In this document: positions 44,477 to 53,500 of the stretch, piece by piece
Layout of the letters: the number at the start of each line of letters is the position of its first letter
Numbering within the stretch: position 1 is the stretch's first letter
NCBI RefSeq assembly: GCF_900143075.1
Contig: NZ_FRCY01000022.1
Coordinates: forward strand, 1,629 to 65,628
Source: Cyclobacterium lianum
GTDB lineage: Bacteria > Bacteroidota > Bacteroidia > Cytophagales > Cyclobacteriaceae
Direction: 5' to 3'
Length of the DNA stretch: 64,000 bases
Translations under genes and position numbers: made by a program
The notes under the pieces: model-generated
The model's database searches: none
What the model saw: only the letters and a program-made list of their open reading frames with translations
Told to the model about the DNA's origin: nothing

Positions 44477-44507
44477 CAAAAATAGTTAAAACAGTGAATT
44501 CCACAAA
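44477..44507 (-). promoter_or_regulatory. Promoter of the TPR sensor kinase
   Basis: On the minus strand, TTTG (44507-44504), spacer of exactly 19 nt, then TATTTTTG (44484-44477), a complete match to the Bacteroidota TTTG-N19-TAnnTTTG promoter. The leader is about 40 nt to ATG 44430. The clearest promoter in the window. Confidence 0.75.
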
Positions 44508-44567
44508 TAAAATTCTTGTTAAATTAATTTAATAAAATAAAAGTACTTTAAATACAGATAAATGTTT

Positions 44568-44825
44568 TTAAAACAAATCTATCAGTACTCTGCTGGCTGC
44601 ATGATACCCACCCATCCCATGTACACCTCCTCCGGTCGGGGTATCAAAAGCAGATATCATGCTGAAAGCCCTGCAATGTCACCTCTCTGGTACGCATACC
44701 GCCCCCGCCCTGGTCCCTACACCCGATCAGCAGCACGTTCTTCCCTTGCTGAATTAAAACAATAGCTGCACCACACCCATTGGGACCCGAACCCACGGCT
44801 ACTGCATCATATGATTTTCTGACAT
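44568..44825 (-). pseudogene. Internally deleted remnant of a phytoene-desaturase-like FAD oxidoreductase (COG1233 type)
   Basis: The minus strand from 44825 begins with an ATG overlapping the aminotransferase stop by one base (TAATG). After loss of one A in the run GAAAA the frame reads YDAVAVGSGPNGCGAAIVLI, then GGGMRTREVTLQGFQHDIC, the FAD-binding N-terminus of the COG1233 NAD(P)/FAD oxidoreductases, and stops (TGA). In a shifted frame the next bases read DTPTGGGVHGMGGYHAASRV followed by a stop at 44568, which is the conserved C-terminus of the same family (GGGVHGMCGYHAA). About 430 codons that separate the two ends in an intact gene are absent. So the first ~57 and last ~22 codons have been joined by an internal deletion. 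It is non-functional as an oxidoreductase. Confidence 0.8.
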
Positions 44826-46159
44826 TATGCCCCCTTTGAATTCAGGCTTTGGTTTCCGTTTTCCTCCGCTAACCTGGACAGGGCAAGGACGAGTCTATCC
44901 AAATCCGACAGTCGGGTGTAGACATGGGGCGAAACCCTCACACAATTGATGTTGCCATAGCTGATGGAAGTGGTGTGTATCTTGTATTTACTCAAAAGCT
45001 GTTGTCCCAGCGCCTGAGGTGTCATGCCCTCTATGGACACACCGGCAATGGCACAACTGTAGGCAGTCTTCAGAGAGGTGTGTATTTTAACGGAAGGGAT
45101 GGACATGGCTTTTTCCGCCCAGTAATTTTTCAGATAACGCACCCTTTCTTCTTTTCTCCCGGCTCCTAAGCCATTATGGAAATTCAGTGCTTCTCCGATG
45201 CCCTGCTCAATCGGAAAGCTCCTGGTACCGAGAGTCTCAAACTTTCTGATGTCGGCACTTTTAGGATCACCATGGCATAGCAAAGGCCATACTTTAGAAA
45301 TATTTTTCTTATTTATCCAAAGCATGCCGGTCCCAATAGGTGCAGATAGGTATTTGTGCAGACTGGTACCAAAATAATCTGCATCCAGATCCGGAATATT
45401 AAAATCGAGCAAACCAAAGGAATGCGCCCCATCTACTATCACTTCCACACCTTTCTCATGAGCCATCTGACAGATTTTCTTAACCGGCATGATCTGTCCC
45501 ACCCAGTTGATCACATGGGTCAGGTGAAGTATCCTGGTACGGGAAGTAATCGCATTGCGGTAGTGCTCGACAATGGTATCCTCATCCTCTATGGGAAAAT
45601 CGAAGGAAATCTGTTTGTAAACGATGCCTTCTCTCTGTGCGCGCTGAGTCCAGGCCTGCATCATATTGGGATAATCCTGTTTACAACCAATAACTTCGTC
45701 TCCTTTTTCCAAATCTATACCGTAAATAACCGTATTCAGCGCTTCGGTAGCGTTCCGGTTGACTGCGATTTCTTCCGGATCACATCCTGCCAATAGGGCG
45801 AGTTTTTCCCGCAATGGCTCTCTCCCCTGATCCAGAATTCGCCACATGTAATAAGAAGGAGCCTGATTAGACATTTGGTTATACCGGTCTACAGCATCCA
45901 GGACCAGCTTTGGACTGGGAGATACGCCTCCATTATTCAAATTCAATACCGGAGATGAACTTGCAGGGTAGGCTTGCTGAATGAGCGCCCAAAAATCCTC
46001 ATTCTCCGCCATCTTTTCTGCACTTACATTTTTGTACAAATCACTTTTTGCGGCTAAATCCTCTGCAAACAGCTGCTGATATAAGCTATTGCAGGAAAAT
46101 GCTCCGGTAAGTACCGCAGCTTTTCTAAAGAAGTCTCTTCTGTTGGTCGTAGATTTCAT
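44825..46159 (-). CDS. Exported PLP-dependent aminotransferase class V protein (isopenicillin N epimerase-like)
   Basis: 444 residues. A Tat-type signal, RRDFFRKAA, opens the protein, so it is exported folded with its cofactor. Fold type I class V: the PLP lysine is K269 in GTSLHKYL, the ring-binding Asp is D243 in VDGAHSFG, with NRNATEALN for phosphate binding. The epimerase-like group is a mixed one (desulfurases, epimerases, lyases); substrate unknown. The stop is overlapped by the ATG of an FAD oxidoreductase remnant, so the two were probably an operon before the deletion. Confidence 0.85.
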   Translation of the reverse strand: MKSTTNRRDFFRKAAVLTGAFSCNSLYQQLFAEDLAAKSDLYKNVSAEKMAENEDFWALIQQAYPASSSPVLNLNNGGVSPSPKLVLDAVDRYNQMSNQAPSYYMWRILDQGREPLREKLALLAGCDPEEIAVNRNATEALNTVIYGIDLEKGDEVIGCKQDYPNMMQAWTQRAQREGIVYKQISFDFPIEDEDTIVEHYRNAITSRTRILHLTHVINWVGQIMPVKKICQMAHEKGVEVIVDGAHSFGLLDFNIPDLDADYFGTSLHKYLSAPIGTGMLWINKKNISKVWPLLCHGDPKSADIRKFETLGTRSFPIEQGIGEALNFHNGLGAGRKEERVRYLKNYWAEKAMSIPSVKIHTSLKTAYSCAIAGVSIEGMTPQALGQQLLSKYKIHTTSISYGNINCVRVSPHVYTRLSDLDRLVLALSRLAEENGNQSLNSKGA

Positions 46160-46625
46160 TTCTGCTTGTTTTGGTTAGTGGTTAATTCAATTTGTCCTTT
46201 ACACAGATTCCTTCGTTTTTTTGCTGCACCGGAACCCGTCCGCAAAATAATCAAATTTTTCGGTCTGTGAAGTCTGTTTTATCTGTAAAGGTCACTTCCT
46301 GATTTTGGAAACCAAAATCAACAATAGACGGTATGGTGCAGATGGCGGATAGTAGGCAATTGCTGCCGGGAAGCAAAATACAAACACCGCAAATCGACTG
46401 TTTTCAGGTAGCATCCGAAGCCCGAACAGGCCGATTAATTTAAGGTTACAGTACGGCGCTGGTTAGGCACCCGGTACCGGCAGATTTTCCTATTACAGCA
46501 TGGACAGGGAACCAACATCTGATCTGCAGGTAGCTTCCCCCTGCTTCAGGTGATTTCTTTTGAACGGAAAAAAATTTGCTTCAGGAACCATTTTGTCGGA
46601 ATTTTGAGCTTTAAAGTAAAAGTTG
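46160..46625. other. Divergent intergenic region upstream of arginase
   Basis: 466 nt. Contains a candidate plus-strand promoter for the arginase gene, TTTG (46575-46578), 20-nt spacer, GAATTTTG (46599-46606; one mismatch to TAnnTTTG). No gene is seen in the rest. Confidence 0.45.
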
Positions 46626-47576
46626 ATGAGAGATATAAAATTGGTAGAGGTCAGGTCGGAACTTGCTGCTGGAACCCGGGGAGCCAGCATGGGTATTGAT
46701 GCCCTTAAAGTCGCCAGCCTGGACAAAAAATCTGACTTTTTTTCAAAATTTGACCCGGTCAACGTCAAAGATGCCAACGACTATCTCTGGCGGGGTAACG
46801 AACACCCATTTGCAAAATACATAGACGGCGTATATGAGGTAATTCATAACGTCTATACGACCATCAAAGATTTGCGGGAACGGCGCAAATTTCCGATTGT
46901 CCTCGCCGGAGATCATTCCACCGCGGCAGGCACCATAATGGGTATCAAAGCCGCTCATACTGACCGAAGGTTGGGGGTGATCTGGATCGATGCACATGCT
47001 GACCTGCATTCTCCATATACCAGCCCATCCGGCAACATGCATGGCATGCCCCTGGCCATATGTCTGGGAATAGATAACCTGGAGCAAAAGCAAAATGAAC
47101 CCCTTCCGGGTACGATCGCATACTGGGAAAAACTAAAAAACCTGGGAGGCAAAAATCCTAAAATCATTCCGGAGGACATCGTTTTTATCGGCGTGAGATC
47201 CACCGAGGAACCAGAAAATTACCTGATCCGGCACCATGTTATCAACAATATTTCCGTGGCAGAGTCCAGGGCTTTGGGAATCAGGAATACTGCAGAGAAA
47301 GCTTTGCACCTGCTCCGGGACTGTGATCAGATATACATTTCATTTGATGTCGACAGTCTGGATACATCCATATCGAAAGGAACCGGCACTCCCGTTCCGG
47401 ATGGTTTTACCATAAAGGAAGCAGTGGATCTGAATGAGGCCCTTATCAAAGACAAAAGGGTCTGTGCCTGGGAAATTGTAGAGGTTAATCCCACACTGGA
47501 CACCGAAAATGCCATGGCAGAAAATGCCTTTGAGGTATTGGAATCAACTACCATTTCTCTGATTCAAAACTTTTGA
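46626..47576 (+). CDS. rocF: Arginase (ureohydrolase family)
   Basis: 316 residues from ATG 46626 (an immediately preceding in-frame TTG is ignored). Metal and substrate motifs in order: LAGDHST, DAHADLH, SGNMHGMP, SFDVDSLD, GTGTPVPDG and EVNP. SGNxHGMP is typical of arginases rather than agmatinases. Hydrolyses arginine to ornithine and urea with two Mn ions. Converges on the Nudix gene with 10 nt between stops. The exact enzyme (arginase versus formimidoylglutamase) is very likely but not proven. Confidence 0.85.
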   Translation: MRDIKLVEVRSELAAGTRGASMGIDALKVASLDKKSDFFSKFDPVNVKDANDYLWRGNEHPFAKYIDGVYEVIHNVYTTIKDLRERRKFPIVLAGDHSTAAGTIMGIKAAHTDRRLGVIWIDAHADLHSPYTSPSGNMHGMPLAICLGIDNLEQKQNEPLPGTIAYWEKLKNLGGKNPKIIPEDIVFIGVRSTEEPENYLIRHHVINNISVAESRALGIRNTAEKALHLLRDCDQIYISFDVDSLDTSISKGTGTPVPDGFTIKEAVDLNEALIKDKRVCAWEIVEVNPTLDTENAMAENAFEVLESTTISLIQNF

Positions 47577-47586
47577 TGGGGGAAGC

Positions 47587-48012
47587 CTATTCTGCAGGAT
47601 ACCTTTCTGAGAATATGCTAGCGAAAGCCTTTACATTGGGATACATGAAATCTGCGTCTAGTACTTCCTGAGCAGAATAATACCGTACTTCAGTACATTC
47701 TGGCGAAGCAACATAGCGTAGATCTACCAATGAGGTCTGGTACATTACGTTGGCAATAAAAATCCCATTATGATTTTTTACTGTAAAAAAGTAGCTGGGT
47801 TGGTCTGCGATTGATTTAGTTTTGAGTCGCATTTCTTCCCAGATCTCTCTTTTTATCCCTTCCTGTGGGGTTTCACCATGATCCAAGCCGCCGCCGGGTA
47901 ATTCCCACATACCATTCTCCTCTCTGACCAGCAGAAATCGATTGTTCCTATCCAATATCAGGGCTTTTACACTCAGCCTGTAAAAGCATTGCGGAATTTC
48001 CATGGTCACCAT
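47587..48012 (-). CDS. Nudix hydrolase
   Basis: 141 residues. The Nudix box is complete: GLDHGE(T)PQEGIKREIWEEM (G-x5-E-x7-R-E-x2-E-E), preceded by WELPGGG. Starts at ATG 48012, or at ATG 48003 three codons later; both fit. Substrate is not inferable. It starts 1 nt after the nitrilase-family gene's stop, so they are probably co-transcribed. Confidence 0.85.
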   Translation of the reverse strand: MVTMEIPQCFYRLSVKALILDRNNRFLLVREENGMWELPGGGLDHGETPQEGIKREIWEEMRLKTKSIADQPSYFFTVKNHNGIFIANVMYQTSLVDLRYVASPECTEVRYYSAQEVLDADFMYPNVKAFASIFSERYPAE

Positions 48013-48013
48013 G

Positions 48014-48973
48014 TTACTTGCCGTCCTGCTCAGACAGCCAGGCTACTTTCTGCATGGGTCGATGTTCCTTTCCCAGAATGTCCCGGTAAAGGGCCGGCCT
48101 GCGCGCATTGCGGTAACGGTACCCGCCTGCCTGCTGCAGTTTTTCAGGCCTCAATGTTGCCAATACAAAATCATCTTCCAATTTGCGGCATTCAGCGAGG
48201 ATATCACCAAAAGGGTCAATGACCATGGAACAACCATTTTTCAACTGGTCATCGTCCATACCAATGGGATTGGAAAAGACAGCGTAAATGGCATTATCGT
48301 ACGCACGTGCCGGAAGCCATTTCATTAGCCATTGCCGACCCTTCAGGCCGTCAAACTCGATTCTCAGGGAAGTCGGGTCCTGGTGCCGGTTTTTCCAAAG
48401 CTCCGGGTCTACAAATCCCGCACCAGGACGTGAAGAGGGTGTACACATCGTCACATGGGGCATAAAGATCACATCCGCACCCAACAGGCAGGTAGCCCTG
48501 ACGTTTTCAATAATGTTGTTGTCATAGCAAATCAGTATACCGCATTTCCAGCCATGTATCTCAAACACTGTATAGCTGGAACCAGGCGTGAGATGTGGGT
48601 TGATAAATGGGTGCAACTTGTGATGTTTGGCTACAAGACCGTCTGCATTTACGCAGACATAACATTTGAAAATCCTGTCGTTTTCACCTTTTTCAAAAAG
48701 CCCTGCCAGGATCGTAATGCCATGCTGCCTGGAAATCCGGGCAAGCCGCTGTACGCTGGGTCCACCCGGGACAAGTTCAGCCAAATCAAGCATTTGCGCC
48801 CGGTCCAGTTTGCGGGCAAAGGTATACCCGGTGATGGAGCATTCATGAAAGGCGATTACCTTGGCTCCCTGCCTGGCAGCCGCTTCGCTCAACGCTGCTA
48901 TACGATCCAGGTTATAGGCCTTATCACTGCTCCTATGTTCAAACTGGGCAGTGGCCACAATTAATTCCTCCAT
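48014..48973 (-). CDS. Carbon-nitrogen hydrolase (nitrilase superfamily)
   Basis: 319 residues with the Glu-Lys-Cys triad: E44 in FHECSITG, K119 in KHHKLHPF, C149 in GILICYDNN. Cytoplasmic amide-bond hydrolases of this family act on omega-amides, carbamoyl compounds or nitriles. The residues around the Cys and the extended loop after PHVTMCTPSS do not point to one known subfamily. With arginase next door (convergent) a role in nitrogen metabolism is possible. It is followed by a Nudix gene 1 nt downstream. Confidence 0.85.
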   Translation of the reverse strand: MEELIVATAQFEHRSSDKAYNLDRIAALSEAAARQGAKVIAFHECSITGYTFARKLDRAQMLDLAELVPGGPSVQRLARISRQHGITILAGLFEKGENDRIFKCYVCVNADGLVAKHHKLHPFINPHLTPGSSYTVFEIHGWKCGILICYDNNIIENVRATCLLGADVIFMPHVTMCTPSSRPGAGFVDPELWKNRHQDPTSLRIEFDGLKGRQWLMKWLPARAYDNAIYAVFSNPIGMDDDQLKNGCSMVIDPFGDILAECRKLEDDFVLATLRPEKLQQAGGYRYRNARRPALYRDILGKEHRPMQKVAWLSEQDGK

Positions 48974-49367
48974 ATGTTGAATATTCGATAAGACTTCTTT
49001 TTGAGTGACAGGATGTTTTACCTGAAAACTGGTACCATCCCTCTCAGCCTGTTAAATGCCGGGAGGTTCAGGAGAAATGACAAGACCATTTCCGCGCTCA
49101 AGTCCACTCTTCATGCAGGCACCGATTTGTTTTCATTCTGCTCCGGTCACCTACATCCGCCCCAATCGTCCTGGGGTAAAAAGAGCTTCCCTGGCAGACA
49201 AGCCATCCTTTACCTCTTTTTTCTTATCCGCTGCACTTGCTGAACTTTAGCTGTGGAAAAGCAAACCAATTGCTGAAATTTCAGCCGGGCCAAAATAGCG
49301 GTGGATTGCTGATACAAGATACGTTCATTCTCCCGCAAGGCAAGGGAATAACCCTAAATTTTACAGA
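48974..49367. other. Intergenic region, no intact gene
   Basis: 394 nt between the nitrilase-family gene and the EEP hydrolase. Minus-strand reading shows broken frames such as KDGLSAREALFTPGRLGRM then a stop, and GLERGNGLVISPEPPGI then a stop, which look protein-like but cannot be assigned. Possibly a decayed gene. Confidence 0.35.
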
Positions 49368-50171
49368 CTACCAATAAAGTGTAGCCAAAACAGGAAGATG
49401 GTCAGATGCGTATTTTTCATCGATTACCCGGTGTTCCTTTACCTGTATTTTATCTGCGGGCCGGTAAAAGATGAAATCGATCGCCTTCCTGGGTTCGAGC
49501 ACCGGAATAGTCGGCGGACAATCTTCAGGGCAGGTACGCTTAAAAAATCCGTCCAGTTCATCAATGGCAGCGGACCCAATTTCTGCATTAAAATCTCCCG
49601 CCAGGATAACCGGGAGCTCCTCCCCGTCAAAAAATGCGCTGATGTCGCTGGCCTGATTGGCTGCATTTACATCACTGCTAAAATCCAGGTGGGTGGATGC
49701 AAATTTAATTTTCTCACCAGCTGAAAGAGTAACCTCCACCACGAGCAGGGCTCTGGGTTCGGTACCAGGGGCCGAAGTCAGGGACTTCTTCCTTCCTTCT
49801 CCGATAGGAAACCGCGATAATATGGCATTACCATACTGACCTCCCTGAAACGAAATCGATGCCTCGAAATAATAATGCATCCCTGTCATTTCCGCCAGCG
49901 CTTTGGCCTGGTGTGATCCGGCACCGGATCGCTGCGTATATACATCTACCTCCTGCAGGGCCACCAGGTCAGCTCCGCTCTCTTGGATTACCCGTGCTAT
50001 CGCGGGCAGGTCTATGGAATCAGGAATGGACGGTGGATTGGCATGGTGGATATTATAGGCCAGCACCTTTAGCTCATTCTGGCAATATCCCCGGAAACAA
50101 ACGCCTAAATAAAACAGCAAGATCAACGAGTAAAGGGGGTGTCGCCGGAAGGAAAAACGAAAAATCTGCAT
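49368..50171 (-). CDS. Secreted endonuclease/exonuclease/phosphatase (EEP) family protein
   Basis: 267 residues with a signal peptide (about 1-30). EEP motifs: LAYNIHHANPP near the N-terminus, LVALQEVD (metal Glu), FASTHLD, VILAGDFNAE, and the catalytic SDHLPV near the C-terminus. The family acts on phosphodiesters or phosphomonoesters (nucleic acids, sphingomyelin, inositol phosphates). As an exported protein it may feed on extracellular phosphate esters. A -7 match lies at 50202-50209. Confidence 0.85.
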   Translation of the reverse strand: MQIFRFSFRRHPLYSLILLFYLGVCFRGYCQNELKVLAYNIHHANPPSIPDSIDLPAIARVIQESGADLVALQEVDVYTQRSGAGSHQAKALAEMTGMHYYFEASISFQGGQYGNAILSRFPIGEGRKKSLTSAPGTEPRALLVVEVTLSAGEKIKFASTHLDFSSDVNAANQASDISAFFDGEELPVILAGDFNAEIGSAAIDELDGFFKRTCPEDCPPTIPVLEPRKAIDFIFYRPADKIQVKEHRVIDEKYASDHLPVLATLYW

Positions 50172-50522
50172 GATTGATTATTTTCAAATATGATTTTTTC
50201 ACAAAGATAGCAAATCGGATTTACATATCAGTATAGCATCCACTTCCCTTATCCCTGTATTCGGGCCGGGGCACCGTTTTATTTACCATTCAGTTTCCAT
50301 CTGATGCTGATTTTAAAGGGAGTTGGAGACAGGGATAATGCATCCTGTTACATTCATTGATCCGCTTATCCGCTTAAAAATGATTTTTAAATATTACTTT
50401 TTGATTTTTACAAACTATATTTGGTAATTTCCATTAATCCTTAGGAAAAATACATAATTATTTTTAGGATATACTATCAATTTTATTTAAAATCACCATT
50501 ATTTAACAGTCACGACCATACA
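50172..50522. other. Divergent intergenic region before the large kinase
   Basis: 351 nt. Besides the minus-strand element, TATATTTG at 50416-50423 matches the -7 consensus for the kinase, giving a leader of about 93 nt. The rest is AT-rich, with no gene. Confidence 0.45.
50202..50209 (-). promoter_or_regulatory. Candidate -7 element of the EEP hydrolase gene
   Basis: TATCTTTG on the minus strand (50209-50202), an exact match to TAnnTTTG; leader of about 25-30 nt. No TTTG at the 19-nt spacing. Confidence 0.45.
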
Positions 50523-53500
50523 ATGAACAGCAATGCTGCACCCTATCCGGAAAATGAAACCCAGCGGCTGGAGGCACTGTATGCCACCCAGCTTCTGGAC
50601 ACTTTACCGGAAACTTCTTTTGACAAAATAACGGAGTTGGCCGCCGCTATCTGCGACACTCCCATAGCATTGGTAACGTTTGTGGATCAGGACAGGCAAT
50701 GGTTCAAATCAAAAGTAGGCCTGGACCTTTACGAAACCAGGAGATCTGATTCCTTTTGCCAATTCACCATTTTACAGGACGAATTGTTTGAAGTACCCGA
50801 TGCTGAACAGGATTCAAGATTTGCACAAAACAAATACGTATCCGGAGAGGAGCATATCCGGTTCTACGCCGGTTATCCAATAAAGACCGAAAATGGATTG
50901 AACCTCGGGACCTTATGTGTATTGGACAATAAGCCCAGAAAACTGCGAGAAGACCAAATCCAGGCCCTGCACACTCTTTCCAGAGAGGTGGAAACACTGA
51001 TTCAACTGCAGTTGGAGAAATTAAGGCTGCAAAATTTGAATCAAAAGCTCGAAAAGGTATTGACACACCTTGGCGATTTGGTGCTGCTTGCAGACAAGAA
51101 CTTCGTGATTGTGGAATATTTTGTATCCGGAAAAAACCAGCTGTCATGGCCGTCGGAAATAAATACAAAAAAGGAGATCGATGTATCGGGAATACCGGGA
51201 GAACACGGGACTGTTATAAAAAACTTATTGGATGAGGTATTCACCACTGGCAATAAGCAGTTTCGGGAGTACTCGGTTACGAATGAACGGGAAGAAGACT
51301 GGTATGAGATCAGCTGTGAACCGTCAACGGCCGAAAACAACGAAGCCTTGTGTATCATCAATCAGGTCAGCCATATCAAGAAACGGGAATTAAGAATTAA
51401 AGACCGGGAAAATGAAGCCCGGAAGTTTTTTGAGCAGGCGCAGGGGCTCATGTTTAAACATGACATGCAGGGAAACATCCTGCAAATCAACAAGGCAGGG
51501 GCGGCAATTCTTGGTTATTCTGCGCAGGATATACTGGCAAAAAACCTAAAAGACCTGGTGGAGAAAAGGGATTTTTTTGAGCAATACATGGCAGAATTGC
51601 AGGATAAAAAATGTTTTAACGGCAAAGGCAAGTTGGTATCCAGGGATGGATCTCCTGTGATTTTTCATTTCAACAATGTGCTGTTTGAATCACATCTGGG
51701 AGATTCTTACATTTTAGGAAATGGTCTGGATATGTCGGCTTACTATAAGGTGCATGAAGACCTTAATGAGGCGGCCACTGCAATTTCTGAGGAAAGGGCG
51801 CTGCTGCGCACCATTATCGATAACATCCCCACCAATATTTATGTAAAAAACACCCGGTACGAAAAGACCCTGGTAAATAGGGCAGAGTTGGAATATCTCG
51901 GTTTCACTGAGGAACAGCAGGTACTTGGCTCAACGGATGAAAAGTGGTACACTCATGGCAGTGCCCGGGAAGCTCAGAAAGAAGATGAGTCCGTTGTCTC
52001 GGACGGCCATATGATCATCAATAAAGAAGTAGTCCAGGAGCAAAAAAACGGAAGAAAAAAGTACTGCCTGATATCCAAAATACCTCTGAAAGACGATTCA
52101 GGAAAAATCATTGGCATGGTGGGGCTAACGCATGATATCAGTGAAAGGAAAAAGGCTGAAATAGCCCTGATGGAAAAAAGCAGGAGGCTGGATGCCATCA
52201 TCAGGGGTACGCATGCAGGTACCTGGGAGTGGAATATCAATACCGATGAAATCATCATCAATAACCGATATGCAGAAATGCTGGGGTATACAGCGGACGA
52301 ACTTCTGCAATTCTCCTCTCAAAAATGGAATGAGCTGTGCCATCCGGATGACTTTCTTCATCGTGAACACCTCCTGCAAAAGCATTTTGATAAAAAATCT
52401 GATTATTATCAGGCTGAAATACGCCTGAAGCACAAGGACGGCCACTGGGTCTGGATTCAGGACCGGGGGAAGGTGTTTACCTGGGATTCAAAGTCTGGAA
52501 AGCCTACCCTGATGTACGGCACCCATCAGGATATCAGTGCAACCAAAGAAATAGAAAATCAACTCAAGGAGGCCAAAGAAAGTGCGGAAAATGCCAACAA
52601 AGCCAAATCTGAATTCCTGGCCAATATGAGTCATGAAATACGTACTCCGCTCAACGGTGTAATAGGTTTTACGGACCTGTTGATGAAAACACCACTTTCG
52701 GATACCCAACTCCAGTACATGAATACGGTTTACCAGTCGGCACATTCACTTTTGGATCTGATCAATGATATTCTTGATTTTTCTAAAATAGAAGCCGGAA
52801 AGATGGACCTGTCCATAGAGCGGGCAGATCTCTATGAATTGGGCACCCAGGTAGCGGACATCACCAAGTACCAGGCCCATTCCAAAGGATTGGAACTGCT
52901 GGTTAATCTATCTACAGGTCTTCCGGGATTTATTTATGCCGATGATGTGCGGCTCAGGCAGATACTGGTCAACCTTCTCACAAATGCCATCAAATTTACA
53001 GACGAAGGAGAAGTAGAACTCAAAGTAGAGGTGAAAAACCCGGCCGAAAATGATAAATCACTGACCTTGTTCAGATTTTCAGTAAGGGATACCGGTATCG
53101 GTATTCCTTATGAAAAGCAGCGCAAAATTTTTGAGGCCTTTGCCCAGGAGGACGCCAGTACCACACGAAAATTTGGAGGCACAGGTTTAGGACTGTCGAT
53201 TTCAAACAAGTTGCTTGAATTGATGGGTAGTCAGCTACAGCTCAAAAGTGAACCGGGTAAAGGGAGCCTTTTCTTTTTCGATATTCAGCTACGTGCTGAA
53301 AAAGGAGAGGAAGACCAATGGCCGGAAAATCACGATATTGAGCGGGTATTGGTAGTAGATGACAACGACACGAACCGAAATCTCTTGCAGGAGATAATGG
53401 AATCCAGAAACATCTCCTGCCTTCAGGCAGCAAACGGTATGGCGGCATTACAGCTTCTGGAAAAGAAAAGAGACATTGATTTGATCTTTATGGACCTGCG

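Noticed and set aside
44562-44765. 67-codon plus-strand frame between the TPR kinase and the PLP enzyme
   Set aside because: It is the complement of the FAD oxidoreductase remnant, which explains the sequence better.
49000-49260. Protein-like short frames on the minus strand next to the nitrilase-family gene
   Set aside because: Stops every 20-25 codons, and no family could be named with confidence.
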